DNA of 64,000 nucleotides, from contig NZ_JAKGBI010000004.1 of the NCBI RefSeq assembly GCF_021530565.1, forward strand, positions 186,001 through 250,000, in the 5' to 3' direction. The position numbers and the translations under genes were made by a program. A model generated the notes under the pieces. That model worked only from the letters and a program-made list of their open reading frames with translations, was not told the DNA's origin and did no database searches. Below, piece after piece: positions 26,860 to 35,318 of the stretch. The stretch's first letter is position 1, and the number at the start of each line of letters is the position of its first letter. This stretch comes from Pseudoalteromonas sp. SMS1. Its GTDB lineage: Bacteria; Pseudomonadota; Gammaproteobacteria; Enterobacterales; Alteromonadaceae.

Positions 26860-27660
26860 ATGGAGCAAACCTACTACCCCAGCATATGGATTTCAGATGT
26901 ACACCTTGGCTATAAAGATTGTAAAGCCGATTTCCTACTCGACTTCTTAAACTGTACCCGCTGCGATACTTTATATCTTGTTGGAGATATTGTTGACCTG
27001 TGGTCTTTAAAACGTCAATTTTATTGGCATCCAAGCCACTACCAAGTTCTTGAGTGTATTCAGAAAAAGGCTGAGTCAGGTACGCGTGTCATCTATATTC
27101 CAGGCAACCATGACGAGACATTTAGAAACTACGTTGACATGACGTTGTTTAACGTTGAAGTGCATCATACGTTTGTGCATACCACATCAGCAGGAAAACG
27201 CTTTTTATTACTTCATGGAGACGACTTCGACTCTGCCACGCGTTACAACAAGCTCATTAGTATTATTGGCGATCAGGCCTACGACTTTTTATTGTTCTTA
27301 AATCGATGGACAAATCGTGTACGCAAATTGTACGGCGGTCATTATTGGTCACTGGCATCATGGCTAAAAAACCGCGTTCATAAAGCCCGAGAAGCCATTG
27401 CCGCTTTCGAGCGTGCAGCGGTGCATGAAGCGAAAAAGCAAGGCATGGATGGCATTATCTGCGGTCATATTCATCAACCCAGAATTAATGTCACAGACGG
27501 TATTGTCTATTGTAACGATGGTGACTGGATTGAAAACTGTACGGCGCTTGTGGAGAACGAACAAGGACGTATTGAGTTGCTGCACTGGTCAGATGTCAAG
27601 AAAGTACTCAATGTTGTGGAACTCGAAAAGCAGGGATTACACGGCGCCAAAGCCGCGTAA
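26860..27660 (+). CDS. LpxH-like metallophosphoesterase (UDP-2,3-diacylglucosamine diphosphatase family)
   Basis: This is a 266-residue calcineurin-like phosphoesterase with all metal-binding motifs: SDVHLG, GDIVDLW, GNHDE, HGDDFD and GHIHQP. It belongs to the COG2908 group that includes LpxH, which cleaves UDP-2,3-diacylglucosamine in lipid A synthesis. It is longer than typical LpxH (about 240) and is often a second copy, so the substrate is not certain. ATG at 26860 is preferred over the longer TTG frame. Confidence 0.8.
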   Translation: MEQTYYPSIWISDVHLGYKDCKADFLLDFLNCTRCDTLYLVGDIVDLWSLKRQFYWHPSHYQVLECIQKKAESGTRVIYIPGNHDETFRNYVDMTLFNVEVHHTFVHTTSAGKRFLLLHGDDFDSATRYNKLISIIGDQAYDFLLFLNRWTNRVRKLYGGHYWSLASWLKNRVHKAREAIAAFERAAVHEAKKQGMDGIICGHIHQPRINVTDGIVYCNDGDWIENCTALVENEQGRIELLHWSDVKKVLNVVELEKQGLHGAKAA

Positions 27661-27668
27661 TCTAGATT

Positions 27669-28877
27669 TTATCTAAACAAAACAGATTCACGACTAAACC
27701 AACGAACACAGCAACTTAATAAAGCGCCGGCCAGCAACGCCGAGGCCACAAATATCATTAACACGGCACCATAATCCACGGTGCCTTTAATGATTTCTTT
27801 TATCGCCAAAGACACATTTGTAATGGGTATCCAAGCAGTTAGACTCGTTAGGGACATATTGGGCAACAAAGATACCACGATAGGCACAAAGACCAACATG
27901 CTTAACGGTCCCATATAGTTTTGCGCTTCCTTGAATGTTCTTGCATAAATTGAAATCGCGAGCACCAAAGACGACAGCATGACTGCAACGGGCAGCAAAA
28001 GTGCAAAAATAAGCAAATAATCCCACATACTCACACTGGCAAAAGCCGCTTTGAGGCTATCAAGTGCCCCAAACCCACTGGCTATGCCAATCCACACAGC
28101 CAGACTCGAAACGGTCACGAGTGCACAGGCAATCGAGCTTGCAAGCACGGTCAAAAACTTGCCAAGTACCAGCTGTGTGCGAGTCACGGGTGTCAGCAAT
28201 AACGTTTCTAATGTGCCCCGCTCTTTTTCTCCGGCACCTAAATCAATCGCAGGATAACTTGCGCCCATTAACACTAAAGGTATGAGCATGTAGGGAATAA
28301 ATGCCCCCAACTTTTCTCCGTAGTTCTCACGCTTATCTGCGGTATCAACCTTGCTCACAGCAATGGGGTTTAACAGGGCTTTGTGTTCTGTTTGGGGGAC
28401 ACCAAGCGCCTCTAATGAGGCGGTGCGTAGATCGGCCGCAAACTGATTAATCAGCTTTTCAAGCCGCTTATAGACAAAGTTAATTGACTGGGCATCATTA
28501 AAGACAACCTGCCAAGCTGACTGTACGTTGGCGGAAGGCTGATGATTAAACTCATCAGGGATCACAATGCCAACATCGATTTTACCAGCGCGTACAGCAT
28601 CACTTAGCGCTGTTACCGATTCAAACCGCTCATCCCCGTCGTAAAGCTTAAAGCTTTTGTGATAAAAAACCCGTTCTTCAAACTCAGGTGCCAAATGGGC
28701 GTTTGCAATGTAATAAGTATGCACTTTTTGTTCGGCTTCTAGCGTCGTTTTAGAAGCAAGGAAAGCCAATAAAGCAAATAAAACAGGAAAAATAACAATC
28801 GGTAAGGCAATGACGAAAAACAGCGTTTTTCTATCTCGCAGAAGTTCTCTGACTTCTTTTAAAAACACCTCAAACAT
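27669..28877 (-). CDS. natB: NatB-type ABC-2 exporter permease
   Basis: This is a 402-residue membrane permease. It has a TM near residues 18-40, a large extracytoplasmic loop (~45-175), then a block of about five TMs from ~180, containing GAGEKERGTLETLLLTPV, the ABC-2 signature region. The C-terminus has further helices. The NatAB family exports sodium or other cations/drugs; substrate not certain. ATG at 28877 with AGGA seven bases upstream is chosen over an upstream GTG, giving an 8-base overlap with the ATPase gene. Confidence 0.85.
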   Translation of the reverse strand: MFEVFLKEVRELLRDRKTLFFVIALPIVIFPVLFALLAFLASKTTLEAEQKVHTYYIANAHLAPEFEERVFYHKSFKLYDGDERFESVTALSDAVRAGKIDVGIVIPDEFNHQPSANVQSAWQVVFNDAQSINFVYKRLEKLINQFAADLRTASLEALGVPQTEHKALLNPIAVSKVDTADKRENYGEKLGAFIPYMLIPLVLMGASYPAIDLGAGEKERGTLETLLLTPVTRTQLVLGKFLTVLASSIACALVTVSSLAVWIGIASGFGALDSLKAAFASVSMWDYLLIFALLLPVAVMLSSLVLAISIYARTFKEAQNYMGPLSMLVFVPIVVSLLPNMSLTSLTAWIPITNVSLAIKEIIKGTVDYGAVLMIFVASALLAGALLSCCVRWFSRESVLFR

Positions 28878-29658
28878 GAGCACGTCCTTGGTTGACTATA
28901 TTTAAAAAAGCATCGTTCAGTTCATTGCTATCACCGACCGCTTTAAATTGTTCTATAGTGCCATCAAAGCAACTGACCCCTTGATCAATCAAACAGATCC
29001 GGTCACATAACAGCGCTATTTCGTCAAGGTGATGAGTAGAGAAGACCACGGGTGTTTGGTTGGCCTTTAGCATTCGAATAAATTGAATAATGGTTTGTTT
29101 GGTCATGATATCTAAACCCGTTGTGGGTTCGTCCAAAATCACCACCTGCGGTTCATGAACCACTGCACGCGCAATGTTCGTTTTCTGTTTCATGCCAGTC
29201 GATAAGTGCTCCGCTCGCTTATCCAGAAAGCTTTCCATGTCTAATGTCGCAAACAGATATTCGCACCTTGATTTCAGCGCTCGTCCCTTTAAACCATGCA
29301 ACTTAGCAAAATACTCGACATTTTCTTTCGCCGTTAAACGCCCATATAGCCCCGTGGTTCCAGACAAAAAGCCGATGGCTTTTCTACCCGCAAGAGGATG
29401 CTTTACGATATCATGTCCCGCGATATGAATACTGCCATCATCAGGCGTTAACGCCGTTGAGAGCATTCTCAGTGTGGTGGTTTTGCCAGCCCCATTCGGG
29501 CCTAGCAAACCGAGTACTTCATTACCTTCACATTTAAAAGAAACCGCCTCCACCGAATTAAAATAGCCATCCCGTTGACGTGGGTCTTGATGAGCGTTGC
29601 CTGACACGGCTTCCTTTGTCAGCTTAAAGCGTTTTTTCAACCCGTTGACTGCTATCAT
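28870..29658 (-). CDS. natA: NatA-type ABC exporter ATPase
   Basis: This is a 262-residue ATPase: Walker A GPNGAGKTTTLRM, signature LSTGMKQKTNIARA (a variant typical of ABC-2 exporters), Walker B VVILDEPTTGLD, and switch His in STHHLDE. ATG at 29658 with AAGGAACG upstream is chosen over the much longer frame, because the ABC domain starts directly there. It begins inside the last 35 bases of the DUF3025 gene and is followed by the permease, so the three may be co-transcribed. Confidence 0.9.
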   Translation of the reverse strand: MIAVNGLKKRFKLTKEAVSGNAHQDPRQRDGYFNSVEAVSFKCEGNEVLGLLGPNGAGKTTTLRMLSTALTPDDGSIHIAGHDIVKHPLAGRKAIGFLSGTTGLYGRLTAKENVEYFAKLHGLKGRALKSRCEYLFATLDMESFLDKRAEHLSTGMKQKTNIARAVVHEPQVVILDEPTTGLDIMTKQTIIQFIRMLKANQTPVVFSTHHLDEIALLCDRICLIDQGVSCFDGTIEQFKAVGDSNELNDAFLNIVNQGRAHV

Positions 29659-30466
29659 TTGCGTTCCTTCTTTTTGGTCTAAAATAGTCCTGATCCGCAT
29701 AGAATGCTTCGTTTTGCGTGTCAGAATGCCAATGTGGGATCCCGAGTAAAGGCACAGGCGACATTTGCTTATTGTCATCAAGGACATTCTTTTCTTGTAT
29801 CAGCGTGACTAACTGAGCATCTAAATACGCATATTGTGCTGCCAAAGACAAATCATAGAATGGAGCTTCAACCTCAACACACAGTAGCTTCCCCGTCAAA
29901 CCGATAAATGGATTCGTCAACATTTCGTAGTTGGCATGACCAAATACAAAAGGCTGTATAGTCGTATGCCAAAGTGAGCGGTGCTCAAAAAACACCTCTG
30001 TCCATTGGTGATCGCGCAATTTGTCTCGCCATTTAGCCTCAGGAATAGCAAGTACCAAACCGCATTCATCAAACAGGGTTAACGCATTACGTTTACGGCT
30101 GCGTTGTTTGAGACCATGCAACTTGATCTCTTCGATATGCAGTTGATTTAACAAACTCTTGGTCTGGGGAAATAAGCACCATATCATGGCCCCAAAAAAG
30201 TCATGCCAGTTCTCTTCACGCGTGGGGACTTGCCCTGTTTGCGCGATAATCTCTTCATAGTAACGCGTTTCATGTTCTAACGTCGCATTTGGCGTAAAGA
30301 CCACTTTTTTACCTGCACTATTATTGTGAGACAACTGGGCATTAAGCCACTCAAAACTCGGCCACGCAGTCATGCGTTGTAAATTAAACAGCGTTTGTAA
30401 ATGGAAAAACGGAGCTTGTGCAAATAAATGACTGTGCCAATTTTCTGGAGCAGTAAACTTTTTCAT
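29624..30466 (-). CDS. DUF3025 family protein
   Basis: This 280-residue soluble protein matches the DUF3025 family: WPSFEWLNA, VPTREENWHDFFGAMIW, FPQTKSLLN, LFDECGLVLA and VPLLGIPHWHSD. Function is unknown. The conserved His and Glu/Asp residues (ENWHDFFG, HWHSD) could mean a metal or nucleotide site, but this is speculation. Its 3-prime end overlaps natA by 35 bases. Confidence 0.82.
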   Translation of the reverse strand: MKKFTAPENWHSHLFAQAPFFHLQTLFNLQRMTAWPSFEWLNAQLSHNNSAGKKVVFTPNATLEHETRYYEEIIAQTGQVPTREENWHDFFGAMIWCLFPQTKSLLNQLHIEEIKLHGLKQRSRKRNALTLFDECGLVLAIPEAKWRDKLRDHQWTEVFFEHRSLWHTTIQPFVFGHANYEMLTNPFIGLTGKLLCVEVEAPFYDLSLAAQYAYLDAQLVTLIQEKNVLDDNKQMSPVPLLGIPHWHSDTQNEAFYADQDYFRPKRRNANDSSQRVEKTL

Positions 30467-30652
30467 GCTGATACGAACTAAAACTCTAACAATATTGCGC
30501 GTTATTTTACTCTATCCACCACACGACGCAAAAGTTAAATAATATCCGTACTTTTTTACATCAATCACAACACTATATCGGCTTAAGTCGAATTAATCTT
30601 GCTTTTATGGTATTAATTAAGTGAGAAGTAAATCCAAAATAAAAGAAAGGTC

Positions 30653-32281
30653 ATGAAACTAAAATTAACTCTAAGTGCTTTGTCGCTTGCTATTTTAGCC
30701 GGTTGTGCGACAACAAAAAGCAACACGCCTGAAGATATTTCAAACGCTTACAACAGCATTAATGCGCAACAACTCGGTGAGCATATCAAAACACTTGCCT
30801 CAGATGAATTTGAAGGCCGAGCACCATCAAGCAAAGGTGAAGAGCTTACACTTGCTTATCTGACGAAACAGTTTAAAGCGTTAGGGTATGAACCTGGTAA
30901 CGGAAACAGTTTTTTACAAGAAGTACCGTTAGTGTCTATTGAAGCCGATCCTAATATGACGCTACAAATTGGTGAGCGTAGTTACCCTTATAAAAAAGGC
31001 ATGGTAATGGGCACCAGTCGTATTAGCCCTCAGCAATCTTTGAACGATTCAGAGCTGGTATTCGTTGGTTATGGTGTAAACGCGCCTGAATACGGATGGA
31101 ATGATTACGAAGGCTTGGACGTTAAAGGTAAAACAGTTGTGATGCTGGTAAACGATCCGGGTTACGCAACAAAAGATCCTGCGGTGTTCAATGGTAATAC
31201 AATGACTTACTACGGTCGTTGGACGTATAAATACGAAGAAGCGAGCCGCCAAGGCGCCGCTGGTGCGATCATTATTCACGAGACTGCTCCTGCTTCATAT
31301 CCATGGGAAGTCGTTGAAAACTCTTGGAGCGGTGAGCAATTTGGTTTCCAAAAAGAAAACAATAACATGGACCGTGTTGCTGTTGAAGGCTGGATTAGCG
31401 TAGATGTTGCAAAAGAGCTTTTTGCAGATGCGGGTCTAAACTTTGAAGAAGCGAAAAAGAAAGCAGCTGAAGGCGCATACCATATTGATATGGGTGACTT
31501 AACAGCGTCTGTCGACGTAAAAAGTACGATCAAAAAGTCAGTGTCTTACAACTTCATTGCAACTTTACCGGGCGCAACCAAGTCAGATGAGCACATCATC
31601 TACTCTGCACACTGGGATCATTTAGGTATGGACCCAAACCGCAAGGGCGACAAGATATACAACGGTGCACATGATAATGCGACAGGTACAGGTGGCATTA
31701 TTGAAGTGGCCGAAGCATTTGCAAAATTGCCACAACGTCCAGATCGCTCTATCACTTTCTTAGCTGTAACAGCTGAAGAGCAAGGTCTATTGGGCTCTAA
31801 GTTCTATGCTGAAACTCCGGTTATTCCTGCAAATCAGACCGTGGCTAATATCAACTTAGATGCGCTCAATCTGTTAGGTAAAGTAAAAGACATCAGCGTT
31901 GTTGGCCTTGGCAAATCGTCACTCGATGGCGTGCTAAAAGAAGTGGCGGATGAGCAAAACCGTACAATATCTAACGAGTCAAACCCGTCCGCGGGCATTT
32001 ACTATCGTTCAGATCACTTTGCATTTGCAAACATGGGGATACCAGCGATGTATGCAGGTGGCGGACATGAGCCGCTTGACGATGTCACTGCAAAATACAG
32101 AAAGCGCATGAGTTTAGTATTGCGTGGGTGCTACCACCAGCCTTGTGACCGCTATCGAAAAGAGTGGGATTTGAGTGGCGCGGTGCAGGATCTTCAACTA
32201 TTTTTCAAAGCGGGTTATCTAATTTCACAAGAAGAAGCTTGGCCAACTTGGAGCAAAACCTCTGAGTTCCAGAGAAAATAA
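30653..32281 (+). CDS. M28-family zinc peptidase, lipoprotein, with PA domain
   Basis: This is a 542-residue exported lipoprotein: signal MKLKLTLSALSLAILAGC (lipobox LAGC). A PA domain is inserted at ~130-265. The M28 metallopeptidase core has zinc ligands in HWDHLG, GAHDNATGTGG, AVTAEEQGLLGS, NLDALN and RSDHFAF. It is likely an aminopeptidase in the periplasm or outer membrane. AAAGG precedes the ATG. The C-terminal segment with RGCYHQPCDRYR departs from some homologues but stays in frame through WDLSGAVQDL, so no frameshift is inferred. Confidence 0.9.
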   Translation: MKLKLTLSALSLAILAGCATTKSNTPEDISNAYNSINAQQLGEHIKTLASDEFEGRAPSSKGEELTLAYLTKQFKALGYEPGNGNSFLQEVPLVSIEADPNMTLQIGERSYPYKKGMVMGTSRISPQQSLNDSELVFVGYGVNAPEYGWNDYEGLDVKGKTVVMLVNDPGYATKDPAVFNGNTMTYYGRWTYKYEEASRQGAAGAIIIHETAPASYPWEVVENSWSGEQFGFQKENNNMDRVAVEGWISVDVAKELFADAGLNFEEAKKKAAEGAYHIDMGDLTASVDVKSTIKKSVSYNFIATLPGATKSDEHIIYSAHWDHLGMDPNRKGDKIYNGAHDNATGTGGIIEVAEAFAKLPQRPDRSITFLAVTAEEQGLLGSKFYAETPVIPANQTVANINLDALNLLGKVKDISVVGLGKSSLDGVLKEVADEQNRTISNESNPSAGIYYRSDHFAFANMGIPAMYAGGGHEPLDDVTAKYRKRMSLVLRGCYHQPCDRYRKEWDLSGAVQDLQLFFKAGYLISQEEAWPTWSKTSEFQRK

Positions 32282-32285
32282 ATAT

Positions 32286-32306
32286 AAATGATATTGATTT
32301 TCATTT
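32286..32306. promoter_or_regulatory. Palindrome resembling a Fur/Mur operator
   Basis: AAATGA (32286-32291) and TCATTT (32301-32306) form a perfect inverted repeat with a 9-base spacer, AT-rich and similar in outline to a Fur box but with only about half of its 19 positions matching. It sits 48 bases before the manganese-exporter start. A metal-responsive Fur-family protein is a possible binder (inference). Confidence 0.3.
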
Positions 32307-32317
32307 AATTTAACTCT

Positions 32318-32353
32318 AAAGTGCAACTGTTATTAGGTTACCGGTTGCACTTT
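32318..32353 (+). promoter_or_regulatory. Strong hairpin ending at the start codon of the Mn-exporter gene
   Basis: AAAGTGCAAC (32318-32327) pairs perfectly with GTTGCACTTT (32344-32353), leaving a 16-base loop with an AGG; the next base is the A of ATG. The structure could control translation, act as an operator, or terminate the upstream peptidase transcript. It does not resemble the yybP-ykoY manganese riboswitch. Confidence 0.5.
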
Positions 32354-33520
32354 ATGCTCTCTTACTCTCGTTCATACCCGCTTAAGGCGGCCTCTCAATT
32401 TGCAATGCTAATCGCTAACAAGCGTTTACTACTGCCTGTACTATTAATTACTGCGCTTTTTTATGGACCCGTTCGAGATATAGCATTGGGTACACTCGCT
32501 GATGCGTTTTTCCAGGTCAGTGTGTTTGTCGCTGGCACGTTAGCTATCTATTATTTTCTGGTTGAAAAACTTCCACAGCTAGAACTGAGTTACCTCAGTA
32601 AAAAATCCCCCACATTAGAAGTGGCTATGGCTGCTGTTTTGGGTGCGCTACCTGGCTGTGGAGGCGCAATCATCGTTGTCACCCAATTTACTAAAGGGCA
32701 GGCTAGTTTTGCCTCTGTTGTCGCTGTGCTTACTGCGACAATGGGAGATGCCGCATTTTTGCTCTTAGCCAAAAAACCGCTCGAAGGTATGGCAATTATT
32801 TTACTCGGTGTCGGTGTTGGTATTATCAGTGGTTTGGTGGTTAATCTATTTCACAAATCTGACTACTGTAGACCTGAGCAAAATAATAAAGAGGTTCAGG
32901 ACTGCGATCCGCCAACATTCGCAGTAAGAATGAGTGAACCAGTTTGGAAAGTATTACTTTTTCCTTGCCTTGCTATTTCTCTGTTGATGGCGTTTAACCT
33001 AGACTTGGGCGAATTCGAAAAGCCCGTTGAACTACTCGGTGCTGCAATGGCTATTTTTGCCGTGGTGATTTGGGCACTGTCATCAAAAGGGCAAACTTAT
33101 AAACAAATCACCGCAGAGGAAGAGGAAGTTAAACCCCCTTCTCGGCTGGCTAAAATATTGCAAGATACGCACTTTGTCACTGCATGGGTTGTCGCAAGCT
33201 TTATGATTTACGAGCTGTCAGTGGCATTATTTGGCCTTGATCTGGCAGCTTGGTTCACTGAGTATGCGATATATGCGCCTCTTATTGCTATCATGATTGG
33301 CTTGCTACCAGGTTGCGGCCCGCAAATTGTTGTCACCAGTTTATATATTCAAGGCGTATTACCTTTTAGCGCGCTCGCAGCAAACGCAGTCTCAAACGAC
33401 GGTGATGCGCTATTTCCAGCAATTGCATTGGCACCTAAGGCGGCATTACTTGCGACAGCGTACTCCGCAATACCGGCATTGTTTGTAGGGTATGGTATCT
33501 ACTATTGGAACTTACCCTAA
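32354..33520 (+). CDS. Putative manganese exporter (ArsP_2 / DUF2899-type family)
   Basis: This is a 388-residue protein with about ten TMs. The two halves are related: GALPGCGGAIIVVTQF in the first and GLLPGCGPQIVVTSLY in the second, a repeated P-G-C-G membrane motif. NDGDALFPAIALAP near the end mirrors MGDAAFLLLAKKP of the first half. This family is annotated as manganese or heavy-metal efflux. ATG at 32354 is chosen; the frame opens at GTG 32321, but neither has a clear ribosome binding site, and the start lies at the edge of a hairpin. Confidence 0.78.
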   Translation: MLSYSRSYPLKAASQFAMLIANKRLLLPVLLITALFYGPVRDIALGTLADAFFQVSVFVAGTLAIYYFLVEKLPQLELSYLSKKSPTLEVAMAAVLGALPGCGGAIIVVTQFTKGQASFASVVAVLTATMGDAAFLLLAKKPLEGMAIILLGVGVGIISGLVVNLFHKSDYCRPEQNNKEVQDCDPPTFAVRMSEPVWKVLLFPCLAISLLMAFNLDLGEFEKPVELLGAAMAIFAVVIWALSSKGQTYKQITAEEEEVKPPSRLAKILQDTHFVTAWVVASFMIYELSVALFGLDLAAWFTEYAIYAPLIAIMIGLLPGCGPQIVVTSLYIQGVLPFSALAANAVSNDGDALFPAIALAPKAALLATAYSAIPALFVGYGIYYWNLP

Positions 33521-33546
33521 TACGAAATATAAAGTACAACCCCTAT

Positions 33547-33576
33547 AAAAAAAGCGACTTATGAGTCGCTTTTTTT
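33547..33576. terminator. Bidirectional terminator
   Basis: A(7)GCGACT pairs with AGTCGCT(7) around the loop TATG. Runs of A and T on both sides allow termination of the Mn-exporter gene (plus) and the convergent DUF2987-like gene (minus). Confidence 0.9.
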
Positions 33577-33599
33577 ATAATCTGGCTAAGGGCTTAGCG

Positions 33600-34244
33600 T
33601 TATTTGGCTATCCATGGCTTTGCACTCACCAGTTTAGTCAGTACATTGAACGTGCTGTTGTCGTTTTCCCAACTCTTTGGCACTTCAAAGCGACACCGTT
33701 TTTTTTCGCAAAACACATGTTCATCTGTTAAAGTCACATCCCCAGCAAACTCTAGCGTCACCCCTTTTTGTTCGGGTAACATAAAAGCCAATAACTTACC
33801 GACAAACACACCAGATAAGTCACTGAGTAGCGATTCAAATTCGTGATGAAGTTGATAAATCTTACCTTTCGTGAGTTCTGCATTAGTGAAATGGGCAGAC
33901 TCAATTTGAATTTTAATCTCACAATACTTGGCTGAAATTGGCGTGACAACCACGACGGCTTTGTCTTTATCTAGCTTTTCATTCACTGGTAGCATTAGTT
34001 GCGCATTCGATGTGAACTGCAGTGGCTGCGTCGTTTGCTCAGTGACAATTTTACCACTTTCTATCTTGCAAGGCCGTTTGCTCTCACCTTCCACCAGATA
34101 AAAATTAACTCGAGCAAATTCAAACTCGCCTTTTTGAACTACCTTTAATCGGTCATAAAACCCCTCATAAGAGGCCACAAATTCTTCAGCGGTACCGCCG
34201 AAGCTAGTAGCTAAAAGTAGTAGAGACAGTAGTTTACTCTTCAT
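33600..34244 (-). CDS. Exported protein of DUF2987-like type
   Basis: This is a 214-residue protein with a signal peptide MKSKLLSLLLLATSFGGTA followed by a soluble domain (EFVASYEGFYDRLKVV, Cys pairs in RPCKIES, AKYCEIK and FCEKKRCRFEVP). The fold resembles the DUF2987 family; function unknown. Periplasmic location is inferred, and the four Cys could form disulfides. ATG at 34244 is chosen; it overlaps the bax gene by 11 bases, so the two are coupled. Confidence 0.62.
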   Translation of the reverse strand: MKSKLLSLLLLATSFGGTAEEFVASYEGFYDRLKVVQKGEFEFARVNFYLVEGESKRPCKIESGKIVTEQTTQPLQFTSNAQLMLPVNEKLDKDKAVVVVTPISAKYCEIKIQIESAHFTNAELTKGKIYQLHHEFESLLSDLSGVFVGKLLAFMLPEQKGVTLEFAGDVTLTDEHVFCEKKRCRFEVPKSWENDNSTFNVLTKLVSAKPWIAK

Positions 34245-35058
34245 CAAAATAAGCCTTGTTATGTCTTATCATATCATTGAGTTCCTCAATGTAATCCTCA
34301 CCGCGTTCAGAGTAAGACATTAAACCTGGCGTCAATTCCGTGGCTGTAATTTCCTTTTTTTCAGCTCGCAATTGCGCTCTGACCGCGCGTAGCTCGCGGT
34401 AGGCATCATGGGTGTTGATATTCCTAAAATAGGACGTAACCGATGCACGCACTGATTTAAACGCAGCCACTTCATGAGCAGCCTCATCTGCGCGACGTTT
34501 TGGGATCATGCCGCAGCCAGCTCGATAGCACCATTGACCAAAAAAATTCAAACCAATGCGTGCAAATCGCGACGTTCCCCACGCAGATTCGTTAGCAGCC
34601 TGCATTAAAGCCAGCTCTTTCGGAATAATGTCCACTCTGTCGAGGGCTAATTTTAAGTTGTCTTTGGTGATCTCTTTTTGATCTATCTTATAAAGATCAA
34701 AGATTTTTAAAACCCTTTCGCTTTGTACGTCCGTGAGACTTTCATCAAATTGCAGCATCATGAGCGCAATTTCTATGCTCGCTCGCTGTTGCAATATCAC
34801 CTTATTTTCCGCCTCTACGTGCGGTTTAATAAAATCAAAAAAGCGCTTTTTCTTAGTGGCAATATCTCTTATCTCGGCAAAGTCAGGTAAAACAACATCA
34901 TGTAGTGGCTTCTCAGGCTCCAGCACTTCAGGTTGTTCAACAATCACTTCGGGAATAACTTCAGGCTCAGGTTGTTCAGGTGGTTTGGTAACAAACGGAT
35001 AAATAATTGCGTATAAGGAAACGGCAATCAATAAAAACTTAATCAAGTTAGAACGCAT
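34234..35058 (-). CDS. bax: Bax-like protein with glucosaminidase domain
   Basis: This is a 274-residue membrane-anchored protein. A single TM lies at ~5-24, then a Pro/Glu-rich linker (~26-52), then the Bax/mannosyl-glycoprotein endo-beta-N-acetylglucosaminidase-like domain: ALMQAANESAWGTSRFA (catalytic Glu region), GLNFFGQWCYRAGCG and YFRNINTHDAY. It probably cleaves peptidoglycan in the periplasm. The length matches E. coli Bax (274). Confidence 0.88.
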   Translation of the reverse strand: MRSNLIKFLLIAVSLYAIIYPFVTKPPEQPEPEVIPEVIVEQPEVLEPEKPLHDVVLPDFAEIRDIATKKKRFFDFIKPHVEAENKVILQQRASIEIALMMLQFDESLTDVQSERVLKIFDLYKIDQKEITKDNLKLALDRVDIIPKELALMQAANESAWGTSRFARIGLNFFGQWCYRAGCGMIPKRRADEAAHEVAAFKSVRASVTSYFRNINTHDAYRELRAVRAQLRAEKKEITATELTPGLMSYSERGEDYIEELNDMIRHNKAYFDEE

Positions 35059-35318
35059 GATTCTCCTCTCACTAGTACCTACAAAACGAGATTCTGAACT
35101 TCCTTTGTCAGATAATTACTCGTTGTACTTAGTTCATCTCATAAAATGGCCGGTGATTATAGCAATAATAGTCGTTAAACGCGAATTCCACCCACTTTGT
35201 CGCTAAAACATGCGATTTTTTCAATGGGGCCAAGTAATTACAATTTTATTTTAAGCTCGCTATACTAGAGAAAATAAGCACTGACGCTTTCTGTTTAACG
35301 AGCACTGTAGAGAAAGGT

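Noticed and set aside
32080..32281. Suspected frameshift near the M28 peptidase C-terminus
   Set aside because: The unusual RGCYHQPCDRYR segment is followed in the same frame by WDLSGAVQDL, which is the expected family ending.
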